This document shows positions 46,075 to 55,753 of a DNA stretch of 64,000 bases, in pieces (position 1 is the first letter of the stretch; each line of letters starts with the position of its first letter). The stretch lies in assembly GCF_009193295.2 (NCBI RefSeq), contig NZ_CP059973.1, positions 5,146,001-5,210,000 of the forward strand, read 5' to 3'. A program made the position numbers and the translations under genes. This stretch comes from Bacteroides luhongzhouii. Lineage in GTDB: Bacteria; Bacteroidota; Bacteroidia; Bacteroidales; Bacteroidaceae. The notes under the pieces were generated by a model. It made no database searches, was not told where the DNA came from, and saw only the letters and a list, made by a program, of their open reading frames with translations.

Positions 46075-46372
46075 TTGATCCCATCAAAGGTAAGATATTC
46101 CCTGCCGATAATATTCGATTCTTTTGACATTGATTACCGGATTAATGGGAATGAAGTACGATTCTCCGTCAAGGATACAGAAATAGGCATCGCTCCGGAA
46201 AAACAAGAAGCTATCTTCACCCGGTTTGTGAAACTGAACAGTTTCACAAACCGGCACTAGACTGGGACTTCCTATCTGTGAAAGCATTATCACACAATTG
46301 GGAGGTAAGATCGGAGTGGAATCGGAACCAGGAAAAGGCTCTTGTTTTTGGTTTACACATCCGCTTCATTAG
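46075..46372 (+). pseudogene. C-terminal ATPase remnant of a histidine kinase
   Basis: The plus strand reads RFSVKDTEIGIAPEKQEAIF (G1 box with Gly changed to Glu) and FVKLNSFTN, then a frameshift at about 46251. The other frame continues [15 protein letters not shown] and [17 protein letters not shown] to TAG 46370. The first part of the kinase is absent. The shift coincides with a perfect inverted repeat (46221-46254). Confidence 0.87.
46221..46254. repeat. Perfect 16-bp inverted repeat with 2-nt centre
   Basis: ccggtttgtgaaactg-aa-cagtttcacaaaccgg. It lies inside the kinase remnant at the frameshift point; the ungapped reading expected from the family would lack one C of the right-hand CCGG. 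Confidence 0.9.
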
Positions 46373-46411
46373 AAGCGAGATGCCCACTACATATAATCAA
46401 CCCCAAAATAG

Positions 46412-47866
46412 TTATCGATTTCTCTTTAAGAAAATACGGTCTGTTATAGTGTTCGGAAGTTCCGATTCATAATGCGTCACCATAATCATCGTTTTATCCC
46501 TACGCTGGCAGAAAGCTTCGATAACTTTCTTTACCCGGCGACGATTATAGGTATCCAATCCATGAAGCGGCTCATCCAGAATGAGCAGTTCGGGGTCTTT
46601 GACGAAAGCTCTTGCCAGCAAAGCCAAACGCTGCTCTCCGCTGGAAAGTTGCAGGAAAGGTTTATCTTTCAAGTCTGCAATGCCGAATATATCCATCCAC
46701 CATTCACAGATAGCCATCTGCTCCGGTTGAGGACGTTTGTACAGACCGATACTGTCATGCAGACCGCTGGCTACGATTTCAATAGCCGGCAAGTTTTTGA
46801 GATAAGCACGATGCATCTCCGGACTTACATAACCGATGTGTTTCTTGATTTCCCAAATACTTTCTCCTGTTCCTCGCTTACGTCCGAAAAGACTGATGTC
46901 GCAAGCATACGATTGCGGATTATCCGCACAGACAAGGCTCAACAATGTTGATTTTCCTGCACCGTTCTCGCCACTCAATGCCCATTTTTCACCACGAGAC
47001 ACGGTCCAGTCCAGTTCTTTCAGAATGGTTCGGTCACCATAACGGATGCTGACTTTATTCAGTTTTACTACTTCATCCGAGTCGTAATTATTGCCATTAT
47101 AAGGCAAGTTTATAATCCGCTGCTGCAAGTCATCGAAAGAGGCAGTCACATCTCTACTGCGAAAAGCGTCCAAATAGGCTTCACGCTCCATTTTAGGAAA
47201 GACTTCCATCTTATCCACAGGAATGACATGAGTGATAAATGAAGGTATATCATCCAACATGGAAAGTACCAGAATAATCTGCACGGACGACATTTTCGTC
47301 AGGCGTTCAAGTAAAGAAAATAACAATTCGCGTGTAGGAGCATCCAGTCCGATGAACGGATTATCCATTATTAAGACACGGGGAGCTGTTAATAAAGTTT
47401 TGGTAAGTTGGAATTTGCGTAATTCACCACTGGAAAGAAGAATGATTTTCTTATCAAGTAACGGTTCGATACGGAAGAGTTCAAACAGTTCATGTTGCAG
47501 ATGTTCGTCTTTGATTTCTCCCAGCATTTCACGAACATCGGGAGCCTCATCCTGATCATGAGCGTTCCAACGTTGCTGATAGTAGTAATTGGCATCAGCT
47601 GCTCCGTAAGTATCGCGAAAGGCAATGTATTTCACATTATCATAAAGAGTTTGGGTGGCAGAAGGGGAAAAATCATATTGCACAGTTCCTTCACGCAATG
47701 GATATTTTCCGAGGAGGGTGTCTACAAAAAGACTTTTTCCACCACCATTGGGACCTACAATGGCTATGTGTTCGTTCGCTCCGATAGTTGCCGTGACAGG
47801 TTTGGCTAAACGCACAAGCGGGTTGCGTGCTACGCCCCCCGCCATGCAGAATGTATTTTGACTCAT
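46412..47866 (-). CDS. ModF-like tandem ABC ATPase
   Basis: The 484-residue soluble protein has two ABC ATPase domains and no TM helices, as in E. coli ModF (PhrA). NBD1: Walker A GPNGGGKSLF, signature LSSGELRK, Walker B LIMDNPF, where Asn replaces the catalytic Glu. NBD2: GENGAGKST, LSSGEQRL, LLILDEP (intact). One degenerate site is common in such pairs. The function of the family is poorly known, and no molybdate transporter lies nearby. Translation-factor ABC-F is less likely because the ABC-F interdomain linker is absent. Confidence 0.88.
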   Translation of the reverse strand: MSQNTFCMAGGVARNPLVRLAKPVTATIGANEHIAIVGPNGGGKSLFVDTLLGKYPLREGTVQYDFSPSATQTLYDNVKYIAFRDTYGAADANYYYQQRWNAHDQDEAPDVREMLGEIKDEHLQHELFELFRIEPLLDKKIILLSSGELRKFQLTKTLLTAPRVLIMDNPFIGLDAPTRELLFSLLERLTKMSSVQIILVLSMLDDIPSFITHVIPVDKMEVFPKMEREAYLDAFRSRDVTASFDDLQQRIINLPYNGNNYDSDEVVKLNKVSIRYGDRTILKELDWTVSRGEKWALSGENGAGKSTLLSLVCADNPQSYACDISLFGRKRGTGESIWEIKKHIGYVSPEMHRAYLKNLPAIEIVASGLHDSIGLYKRPQPEQMAICEWWMDIFGIADLKDKPFLQLSSGEQRLALLARAFVKDPELLILDEPLHGLDTYNRRRVKKVIEAFCQRRDKTMIMVTHYESELPNTITDRIFLKRNR

Positions 47867-47895
47867 ATTCTTTTATTCTGTTTCGTTATTGCCCG

Positions 47896-47903
47896 CAAAG
47901 GTA
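47896..47903 (-). promoter_or_regulatory. -7 box for the ModF-like gene
   Basis: Minus-strand TACCTTTG, 30 nt upstream of the ATG. Confidence 0.6.
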
Positions 47904-47996
47904 ACAATTTTATCATAAAAGACGTCTATATGCAAACATATTCTTATCATTTCTATTGATTGGATAGCTTTAGTTCATGGAAAAACAAAACTTCCT

Positions 47997-50138
47997 TTAT
48001 TTAGTAAATCCATAAGGAGGACATTCAAAATTGGTCATATCGAGTTGATATTCCATCATGTCTTTCAACTCGTGTACCGGACGTTCTAGTTCGTAAGGTA
48101 TCGGTTGCTTACTGAATTGCCCGAAGTAAAGCAAACAGGCATCCCGCCACCAGACTGCATCACGTGCCTGAATCTTCAAGCGATGTTGCACTTCCTGAAA
48201 ACGTTCGGAATCGATATACGGCTGCATACTATCCCACACTTTCTGAAAGTTTCTCACTTCTTTTACGCCACGGTCATACGCATAACACATTTCTGTCCAA
48301 AGCGTACGTCCATTCTTCATCTGATGGTTCCAGGAAACATGGTGAAACCAGAGAAGCATATTTTCCGGGCAAGTATCCACATTGTCCAGTCGCTCACACA
48401 GTGGGGAATGATATTGTCCGGTAGCATTACTTCCCGTACTGCTACGGTCGAAACCGATTCCTAAACTGTCAGCACGGTGATAATAGGAAGGCATCCAATC
48501 GGGACGGGCATTGGGAATATCGCACCAGGGTTCCGGTCCGTAATGATGTCCCCAAGCAAAAATATGATGCAAGCCAAGCGGCATCATGTAGTTTACCACT
48601 GCTTCTCTTGACTTCTGAAGAACTTGGGAATTGAGTAGAGAGAGTTGAGAGAATAGTTGTTCTTTCTCTTTTTGCGCAACTTCTCCTGTTAAAAGATTGG
48701 ACTGTGTATCAACGACCGGAAGAAAAGTCTGCCTCAACCACTCTTCACCGATTTGTTCGGAAGAAAGTGAATGTTTCCACGCCAGACGGCCGAAAGCATA
48801 CCAGTTGGCTTGGGCAAAAGGATGTCCGCACCAATTAGTGTCATCACCGATATTGGTGACACCGGCAATAGCAGTCAATGAATGAGGGAACAAAGAGCCG
48901 TCCGTCACACGGGCAATAGTAGAACCTTCACCCTGCATGTATGTATCGCTATCCAGACACTCTTTCCACATAGGAGCAAGAAAAGCAAGATGGTTAGAAA
49001 AGCCGAGATATTCCTGTGTTATCTGGAATTCGGGCATAACCGCCGTTTTCTTCATCGCTCCGAACAACGGACTGAATGGTTCGCGAGGTTGGAAATCAAT
49101 CGGGCCGTTCTTTATCTGTACAATGACGTTATCCCGGAATTTTCCGTCCAAAGGTTCAAATTCAAGATAAGCTTGTTTGGCACGGTCGCTGTCGGTAGGC
49201 GAGTAAACGAAAGCGCGCCACATCACGATGCCGTGATAAGGTTTCAATACATCGGCAAGCATATTAGCTCCTTCGGCATGAGTACGCCCGTAGTCACACG
49301 GTCCGGGTTGTCCTTCGGAGTTTGCTTTCACCAAAAAGCCTCCGAAATCGGGTATCAGCGAATAGATATCTTTGGCTTTCTTCTTCCACCAGGCAATCAC
49401 CTCTTTATCTAACGGATCGGAGGTGGATAAACCACCTAAAGCAGCCGGAGAAGAGAAGTTGATTGAAAGATATATTTTCAAACCATAAGGACGGAAGATG
49501 TCTGCCAGAACCTTGACTTTCCGCAAATAATCATCAGATAATATCTTAGGACTTGCATTGACGTTGTTTATCACAGTAGCATTGATACCGATGGAAGCAT
49601 TGGCACGTGCGTAGGCTTCATAGCGGTGAAAAACAACAGAAGGAAGTTCGTCCCATTTCCAAAGCGAATGTCCGGCGTAACCACGTTCGATTGTACCGTC
49701 CAGATTATCCCAATGATTCAAGATACGAATTCGGTAATCCGGTTTCTCGGAGACATTTAAAGACTTCAATGTTGATTCGGATAATTGTCCGGTAGCTTGC
49801 AGACGAAGCAGATGATAAGTTCCGTAAAGTATTCCTTGCTCACCGGAAGAGGTAATTGTCAGATGGTTGCCGTCTTTAGAAGCGCGGATGATGTATCCGT
49901 CATTTCCTAATGCACGCAGTTCCTTATTTTTCTGTATTTCCAACGTTATGGGGATTCCTCCCTGCCAAAAGTTCTGCAATTCGGAAACGGCGATATTTAA
50001 TGTAGGAGATTGTTTCTTATTCATTATTATTGCTTTTGCTCCCGTTGGATAACGAAGCCACAAAGCGCTCCCATCTTCTGCATAAACAGAAGGAAAACAG
50101 AATAAAAAAACTAATATCAATATAGATATAATCCTCAT
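47997..50138 (-). CDS. GH67 alpha-glucuronidase
   Basis: The 713-residue enzyme has a signal peptide (ISILILVFLFCFPSVYA) and the GH67 architecture: an N-terminal GH67N beta domain, a TIM barrel with GFLVKANSEGQPGP and the acidic residues in LEFEPLDG, and a C-terminal helical domain (HHVSWNHQMKNGRTLW). It removes (4-O-methyl-)glucuronic acid from the non-reducing end of xylo-oligosaccharides. The TTG at 50153 opens the frame; ATG 50138 is preferred. Last gene of the xylan locus. Confidence 0.95.
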   Translation of the reverse strand: MRIISILILVFLFCFPSVYAEDGSALWLRYPTGAKAIIMNKKQSPTLNIAVSELQNFWQGGIPITLEIQKNKELRALGNDGYIIRASKDGNHLTITSSGEQGILYGTYHLLRLQATGQLSESTLKSLNVSEKPDYRIRILNHWDNLDGTIERGYAGHSLWKWDELPSVVFHRYEAYARANASIGINATVINNVNASPKILSDDYLRKVKVLADIFRPYGLKIYLSINFSSPAALGGLSTSDPLDKEVIAWWKKKAKDIYSLIPDFGGFLVKANSEGQPGPCDYGRTHAEGANMLADVLKPYHGIVMWRAFVYSPTDSDRAKQAYLEFEPLDGKFRDNVIVQIKNGPIDFQPREPFSPLFGAMKKTAVMPEFQITQEYLGFSNHLAFLAPMWKECLDSDTYMQGEGSTIARVTDGSLFPHSLTAIAGVTNIGDDTNWCGHPFAQANWYAFGRLAWKHSLSSEQIGEEWLRQTFLPVVDTQSNLLTGEVAQKEKEQLFSQLSLLNSQVLQKSREAVVNYMMPLGLHHIFAWGHHYGPEPWCDIPNARPDWMPSYYHRADSLGIGFDRSSTGSNATGQYHSPLCERLDNVDTCPENMLLWFHHVSWNHQMKNGRTLWTEMCYAYDRGVKEVRNFQKVWDSMQPYIDSERFQEVQHRLKIQARDAVWWRDACLLYFGQFSKQPIPYELERPVHELKDMMEYQLDMTNFECPPYGFTK

Positions 50139-50168
50139 AAGTAAATGAATCAAATTATCAGTTAATGA

Positions 50169-51146
50169 CTATTCATCCAGTCCTTCAATCGTGATGATTT
50201 TTCCATCAGCATCGTATTGCAGTTCACAGACTTTCAGGCTACGAAGCCAGGTTTTCCCTTCGGAAGGTACGCAATCGTGATGGAACAGATACCATTTACC
50301 TTTGAACTCAACAATAGCATGATGAGTAGTCCATCCCACTACCGGAGTCAGGATAACTCCCTGATAAGTAAATGGTCCATAAGGATTGTCACCTATCGCG
50401 TAACAAAGTAGATGGGTATCGCCTGTAGAATAAGAGAAATAATATTTCCCATTATATTTATGTACCCAGGAAGCTTCGAAGAAACGACGTTCTGTATCTC
50501 CTGCTGTCAGAGGTTTACCGTTTTCATCCAGAATGACTAACGGACGCGGTTCTTCCGCAAACTCCATCATATCATCACTCAAACGAACAACACGGGATGG
50601 TAAGGCTTCCTCCTCTCCTTCGGGTAAAATGGCTGATTCTAATGCTTTATTATTCCGGTAACGTTGAAGCTGTCCCCCCCACAGTCCGCCGAAATACATA
50701 TAATAATTACCATCCCCATCATTCCAGACAGCCGGATCGATGCTGTAACTTCCTTTCATCGGGTTTGCTTCCGGAATAAAAGGTCCGTATGGTTTATCGC
50801 TCACAGCTACTCCGATACGGAATATGTCGTTTTGGTCTTTCAATGGAAAATACATATAATATTTACCGTCTTTAAAAGCAACATCACAGTCCCAAAGCTG
50901 ACGGCCTGCCCAAGGAATATCTTCCGTAGAAAGTACAACCCCGTGGTCAGTAATCTCTCCATTCATTACATCATCCATAGAATACACATGGTAATCTTTC
51001 ATATTGAAATGATCTCCGTTGTCATTTTCGGAAATACCGCTTTCCCAGTCATGAGAAGGATAAATGTAAAGCTTACCATCAAATACGTGTACGGCAGGAT
51101 CGGCCATATAGTCGCCGGGCACTAAATATCTTTTTTCTGTTTTCAT
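50169..51146 (-). CDS. GH43 beta-xylosidase / arabinofuranosidase without signal peptide
   Basis: The 325-residue five-bladed propeller has the GH43 triad: base Asp in YMADPAVHVF, pKa-modulating Asp in SIDPAVWND and acid Glu in FFEASWVHK. It starts MKTEKRYLVPGDYMADPAVH with no signal or TM, so it should be cytosolic, pairing with the GPH symporter gene upstream. This fits final hydrolysis of imported xylo-oligosaccharides. Subfamily specificity is not decided here. Confidence 0.93.
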   Translation of the reverse strand: MKTEKRYLVPGDYMADPAVHVFDGKLYIYPSHDWESGISENDNGDHFNMKDYHVYSMDDVMNGEITDHGVVLSTEDIPWAGRQLWDCDVAFKDGKYYMYFPLKDQNDIFRIGVAVSDKPYGPFIPEANPMKGSYSIDPAVWNDGDGNYYMYFGGLWGGQLQRYRNNKALESAILPEGEEEALPSRVVRLSDDMMEFAEEPRPLVILDENGKPLTAGDTERRFFEASWVHKYNGKYYFSYSTGDTHLLCYAIGDNPYGPFTYQGVILTPVVGWTTHHAIVEFKGKWYLFHHDCVPSEGKTWLRSLKVCELQYDADGKIITIEGLDE

Positions 51147-51216
51147 GGTTTTATTCTTTTTACAAAGTTATAGTTCTAAATTAGCTTTATAAATGGGTAT
51201 TTAATGAGTTCAAATT

Positions 51217-51308
51217 TGCAGAGGTCGTGTACAGCTCTATACAGAGATCGTGTACAGCTCTATGCAGAGATCGTGTATAACCCTATGCAGAGGTCATGCA
51301 AATTTGAG
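51217..51308. repeat. Array D: four 23-bp units between inverted repeats
   Basis: Units start at 51217, 51240, 51263 and 51286, each 23 bp. They begin TGCAGAGGTCGTG, TACAGAGATCGTG, TGCAGAGATCGTG and TGCAGAGGTCATG. Unit junctions make dyads CTCTATACAGAG and CTCTATGCAGAG. The array is bracketed by caaatttgca (51211-51220) and tgcaaatttg (51297-51306). It lies between two genes of the xylan operon. Confidence 0.88.
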
Positions 51309-51325
51309 TCCATTTCGTTAAATTA

Positions 51326-52462
51326 TCATTTCTGCATTGCCTCATTGATAATCAAACTGACTACGGGTTTCGGCTGATAACTGCGGTCGAAAAGTAGCGG
51401 ATAATCCGTACGCCCTCTCATCGGCCAGTCATTACGCCAAGTATCCAGATCGGTTACCCCCCAAAGGGTAACTCGTGTGATGATATCCTGATGTTTCAAA
51501 AACAGGCGGAAGAAATCATTCATCCGTTCGGTCCATGCTTTCGATACATCCTCCGGCAATCCATTGGGATAAGGATTCATATCCTTTTTATATTCGAACG
51601 AAGCGGAAACTTCTGCACCTATGTTTTGCTTCGGTGTGGGCAATACCGTCAGATCGAGTTCTGTAACCATCACTTTCACCCCTGCCTCTGCAAATGCAAG
51701 CATACTCTTTTCAAACTCGCCGACCTCCGGATAGTCCATACCGATGTGTCCCTGCATACCTACCGCATCAATACGGATGCCACGCCTTTTCAATGCTTTC
51801 ACCAGTTTTACGACTCCTGCCCTCTTTCCGGGATTAGCCATAGAAAAGTCGTTGTAGTAAAGTTCTGCGTCCGGATCAGCCTCATGTGCATATTGGAAAG
51901 CCAACGGAATATACTCTTCTCCCAAAATCTCATAAAACTTGCTTTTGCGATAAGACCCGTCATCTTCTATCGCCTCATTCACTACATCCCAGCCTATGAT
52001 ACGGCCTTTATATCGTTTCACAATAGTAGTGATATGATCTTTCATCCGTTTCTTCAAAACTTCCGGAGAAACATTCTTTCCTTCCCCATCCACACAGAAC
52101 CAAGGAGAAAGTTGTGAATGCCATATCAAAGTATGTCCCGTGATGACCATCCCGTTCTTCTCCCCAAAAGCAACAAATTCATCCGCTTGCGTGAAGTTAT
52201 AACGATTTTCCTCCGGGTGCATCTCCTGACTCTTCATGCAATTCTCCGCTACAATAGCATTAAATTGTTCCTGAATTACGCGCACTCCTGCTTTATCCTG
52301 ACCGGACGCTTGTCGTGTATTCACCGCTGTTCCTATCAGGAACTTACCCTTCAAAGCTTCTTTCAAAGTCTTTTTTTCTTGTGCAAAAGCTACCGAAGTA
52401 CTAGTTATCAGGGCCACAACAGCCAACAAAAAAACTGCGGTTGTTCTTGTCGAAGTCTTCAT
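51326..52462 (-). CDS. GH10 endo-beta-1,4-xylanase (periplasmic)
   Basis: The 378-residue protein has a cleavable signal peptide ([18 protein letters not shown], no lipobox) and a single GH10 barrel: acid/base Glu in [15 protein letters not shown], nucleophile Glu in [10 protein letters not shown], plus [13 protein letters not shown]. Without CBMs or lipid anchor it probably trims oligosaccharides in the periplasm after SusCD import, unlike the surface GH10 upstream. Confidence 0.96.
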   Translation of the reverse strand: MKTSTRTTAVFLLAVVALITSTSVAFAQEKKTLKEALKGKFLIGTAVNTRQASGQDKAGVRVIQEQFNAIVAENCMKSQEMHPEENRYNFTQADEFVAFGEKNGMVITGHTLIWHSQLSPWFCVDGEGKNVSPEVLKKRMKDHITTIVKRYKGRIIGWDVVNEAIEDDGSYRKSKFYEILGEEYIPLAFQYAHEADPDAELYYNDFSMANPGKRAGVVKLVKALKRRGIRIDAVGMQGHIGMDYPEVGEFEKSMLAFAEAGVKVMVTELDLTVLPTPKQNIGAEVSASFEYKKDMNPYPNGLPEDVSKAWTERMNDFFRLFLKHQDIITRVTLWGVTDLDTWRNDWPMRGRTDYPLLFDRSYQPKPVVSLIINEAMQK

Positions 52463-52491
52463 ATAGTCTATCTATTAGTTATAGTTATTAA

Positions 52492-53976
52492 TCAATTGTT
52501 TTCCAGACGGCGTTTTGCCAGATCGTCCTGAATATGCTCATTCAACTTCTTAGAAATAGGATAAAAAAACAAAGCAATTACTCCTACAAAGAAAGTGATG
52601 GCAGGAATCACGCTAGATGTCAAACGAATGCCGAAAATAGCGCTTTCCGTCTGCACTGTATTAGAAACAAAACCGAACGAATCGACAATTGCACCGCAAA
52701 TAGCTCCCCCTATACCCAGTCCGGCTTTCAGGGCAAAGACTACACCTGCAAATACAAATCCTGTCGCACGACGATGGTTCACCCATTCGGAATGATCGGC
52801 AACATCTCCCATCATTGCCCAAAGCAATGGAATAGTAGGTGCGTATGCCAAACTCTTCAAACAGTTAATAATAAAAATCGTACTGATGTTTGTCGAATCT
52901 ACCACAAAAAACAGGGCTGTAAAAAGAGCTGTCAATGTCAGGCAGATCAGAAATACATTTCGCTTGCCAAAGATATTGGAAAGAAATCCGGAAAGCAATA
53001 TTACACCCGCCAAAGTGATAACCTGACCAATCATATTGAACAAACTGAAACCTACAGCAAACACATTACTATGATCGGGTTGCGCAATCAGTCCGAAAGC
53101 ATCAAGAAAGGTGTGCCACATACCATAAGTTTCTCCTTCTACCCGTACTAATCCGAAGTTCTGCAAGAAATCAAAAAGGGCTGTTTTATCTACGAAGTAA
53201 TTAAAGTAGTAAGACATACTGCTTCCCCACATAGCCAATGTCGTAAACAAAAAGAGGGTTAGGATAAACATCGCTTTCCATGGACGGCTGCTTACGATAT
53301 CTTTGAAATCCTGTTTCACGGAAGTTTTCTGCCCCACGGGAGGCGTGATACGCTCTTTGGCGGAGAAAAATGTGATTACTAAAAGAACAACTCCGATGAT
53401 GGCAAACAGGGTAATCGTCAGAAACCATCCACGTTGGTCATCGCCTTGCCCAAACTTGGAGACTAACGGCAAAGTAAGTCCCTGCACTATAAAAGTGGCG
53501 ATTGTAGCAGTCACAAAACGGACGGACGAAATACTGGTGCGCTCCTTTATGTCACTTGTCATCACACCGCCCAAAGAAGCATACGGGGTATTATTGAAGG
53601 AGTAAATAGACATTAATAAGGTATAAGTGATACCTGCATAAATAATCTTCCCACGCTCACTCAAATCGGGTGTCGTAAATGCCAGAATGAAGAATACGGC
53701 AAAAGGAATAGCTGTCCACAACAACCAGGGGCGATATTTACCCCAGCGGGTGTTGGTCCTGTCGGACAAGATACCTACCACCGGGTCGACAAATGCATCG
53801 AAAATACGTGCGACCAACAATATCATACCTGCTGCTGTTGCTTTGATTCCAAAAACATCTGTATAGAAGAAGAGTTGGAACATCATCATCATCTGGAAAA
53901 TCAGGTTCGCCGAACCATCACCCAAGCTATAACCGATTTTCTCGGCCATCGACACTTTTTGAGTCTGTGTTTTCAT
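52492..53976 (-). CDS. GPH-family sugar:cation symporter
   Basis: The 494-residue inner-membrane transporter has 12 TM helices and the family motif in ARIFDAFVDPVVGILSDRTN. GPH members (XynB/XylP type) import xylosides or xylo-oligosaccharides with Na+ or H+. Its position between xylanase genes gives the likely substrate. Confidence 0.94.
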   Translation of the reverse strand: MKTQTQKVSMAEKIGYSLGDGSANLIFQMMMMFQLFFYTDVFGIKATAAGMILLVARIFDAFVDPVVGILSDRTNTRWGKYRPWLLWTAIPFAVFFILAFTTPDLSERGKIIYAGITYTLLMSIYSFNNTPYASLGGVMTSDIKERTSISSVRFVTATIATFIVQGLTLPLVSKFGQGDDQRGWFLTITLFAIIGVVLLVITFFSAKERITPPVGQKTSVKQDFKDIVSSRPWKAMFILTLFLFTTLAMWGSSMSYYFNYFVDKTALFDFLQNFGLVRVEGETYGMWHTFLDAFGLIAQPDHSNVFAVGFSLFNMIGQVITLAGVILLSGFLSNIFGKRNVFLICLTLTALFTALFFVVDSTNISTIFIINCLKSLAYAPTIPLLWAMMGDVADHSEWVNHRRATGFVFAGVVFALKAGLGIGGAICGAIVDSFGFVSNTVQTESAIFGIRLTSSVIPAITFFVGVIALFFYPISKKLNEHIQDDLAKRRLENN

Positions 53977-53997
53977 GGTACTACTATCTTTTTTAAT

Positions 53998-55644
53998 TTA
54001 TTTGACTCTTTGTTGAAAGACTGCCTGGGAAACACGTTGTCCCAACGTCTTTTTATCCAATGGATGAATATCATTCCATTCTCCTAAATCACCATTTTTA
54101 ATTAGAGTGACATTTTTATTTGTATTGGCTACTTCTGCCTGCACTTTCCGGAACTCCGCCCAGGCAGCACGTCCTCCTTTATCTTCAGGTGAGAGGAAAT
54201 CCGCCAGTTCAATCACATAGAAAGGCATATCAGGTCGATTCCAACGCTGTCTCCAATCTGCAATCATCGCCGTCAACAAGTCTTTATATTCATTTCTGCG
54301 AGACACATTCGATTCACCCTGATACCAGATAACACCGGATACCGTATAATTCAATAAAGGAGCAATCATGGCGTTATAAAGTCCCACGGGTTTATAATGA
54401 AAAGCTGTCTGTCCCGGAGCAGCAGGCATGGGAGCGCCAAGACGATATCTCCAGTTACCTTCGAGACTAATCTCCGATTCTCCTTTTTCCGGCTGACCTT
54501 TTCCGAAAAGTATCTTATAAGGCTTCTCCTTTACAAAGTGAGGGAAGCCGCCATAGCTGAAAAGACGTATGGTTATCGTATTTTTTCCAGCTTTCAACAA
54601 TCCGGCGGGAATGGTATAAATACGTGGTGGATATTGATAAGAAACTGTTCCCACAAACGTACCGTTCACATAGACGGAGTCTACATCTACAATACATCCC
54701 AGACGGAGAGTTGCCTTTTCTCCCGCTTGTTGCCCGGACACTTGAAAATCTTTTCGGAACCAGTGGGAACCATTGATTGTATTCAATCCGTTAGTAGCCC
54801 AGCCGGAAGCAAACAAGTCAGTCGGTGTCCAATCACTGTCATCATAGTCGGCAGCATACCAAGGGGTGGCTTCATGCATTCCTTTATCTCCCTGATACAG
54901 TGTTACATTCCAGGCACGGCTTTTCTTGCTCTCTTCTTTTTTCATTGACTCTACCAAGTCATCTGATTCGTAGATACGTTTTTCGTTCAGATAATAAGGA
55001 AAAGGCTTCAAACCTTCCTCACTGATCCACGCTTCTACCGGTGAACCTCCGACACTAGAGTTTATGATTCCTACCGGAATTTTTGTTTTCTGAAAGTAAT
55101 CTTTAGCAAAGAAATAAACCAAAGCAGAAAATGACATTACATTTTCAGGAGTCATAGCCTTCCAGGAGATTCCCGGAATATCTGTCTGCGGAGCATGAAA
55201 GTTATACAATAGAGGAGTTTTTATATAACGTACCATCGGATAATTACTGTCTGTAGATATTTCATCCCGAAAACGGTCTGTAACCCGTGAAACGGGTAAT
55301 TCCATATTCGACTGACCGGAACATACCCAAACGTCCCCCACAAGAATATCCTTCAATTCTATATCATTAATAATCATCGTGTAAGGTCCACCAGCTTTCA
55401 ATGCAGGTAAGGTTACTTTCCAGTTGCCTCGCGCATCAGCAACGGTCTTATATTTCTCTTTTTGGAAAGTGATACCAACAGTTTCATCAGGATCAGCCGT
55501 CCCCCAAATATTGACAGGCTCCCCGCGTTGAAGCACCATTCCGTCGGAAACAAAAGCGGGAAGTTTAACCTTTGCTTCGCCCAACACAGCGAAGCAAAGG
55601 AACACAACTACTAACCCAACCTTATAAAACCAATACTTATTCAT
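53998..55644 (-). CDS. SASA-type carbohydrate O-acetylesterase
   Basis: The 548-residue protein has a signal peptide (VGLVVVFLCFAVLGEA) and the sialate O-acetylesterase-like SGNH fold: nucleophile block VCSGQSNMELPVS, WYQGESNVSRRNEY and the C-terminal catalytic pair DIHPLDK. In a xylan locus it most likely removes acetyl groups from xylan or xylo-oligosaccharides, letting the xylanases act. A beta-sandwich insert (about 230-370, GSHWFRKDF) splits the esterase domain, as usual for this family. Confidence 0.9.
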   Translation of the reverse strand: MNKYWFYKVGLVVVFLCFAVLGEAKVKLPAFVSDGMVLQRGEPVNIWGTADPDETVGITFQKEKYKTVADARGNWKVTLPALKAGGPYTMIINDIELKDILVGDVWVCSGQSNMELPVSRVTDRFRDEISTDSNYPMVRYIKTPLLYNFHAPQTDIPGISWKAMTPENVMSFSALVYFFAKDYFQKTKIPVGIINSSVGGSPVEAWISEEGLKPFPYYLNEKRIYESDDLVESMKKEESKKSRAWNVTLYQGDKGMHEATPWYAADYDDSDWTPTDLFASGWATNGLNTINGSHWFRKDFQVSGQQAGEKATLRLGCIVDVDSVYVNGTFVGTVSYQYPPRIYTIPAGLLKAGKNTITIRLFSYGGFPHFVKEKPYKILFGKGQPEKGESEISLEGNWRYRLGAPMPAAPGQTAFHYKPVGLYNAMIAPLLNYTVSGVIWYQGESNVSRRNEYKDLLTAMIADWRQRWNRPDMPFYVIELADFLSPEDKGGRAAWAEFRKVQAEVANTNKNVTLIKNGDLGEWNDIHPLDKKTLGQRVSQAVFQQRVK

Positions 55645-55753
55645 TATCCATTCTTTTATGTCTTTATTTCATAGTAATCCGGAAAGAGAAACAATCCGTC
55701 CTGAATTCCACTTTGCAAACTTAGGAAGTTTCTCTCCGCTTACCCAGAATTTT

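Noticed and set aside
45933-46130. 65-residue minus-strand ORF between two pseudogenes
   Set aside because: Partly antisense to the kinase remnant and without recognisable features; probably chance.
46412-47866. ABC-F ribosome-protection (antibiotic resistance) protein
   Set aside because: The linker and NBD spacing are not ABC-F-like, and the first catalytic Glu is replaced by Asn. ModF-type is a better fit.
51211-51306. Array D as an invertible promoter (inverton)
   Set aside because: The bracketing repeats are only about 10 bp, no TAnnTTTG box lies inside, it is within an operon and no invertase gene is near.
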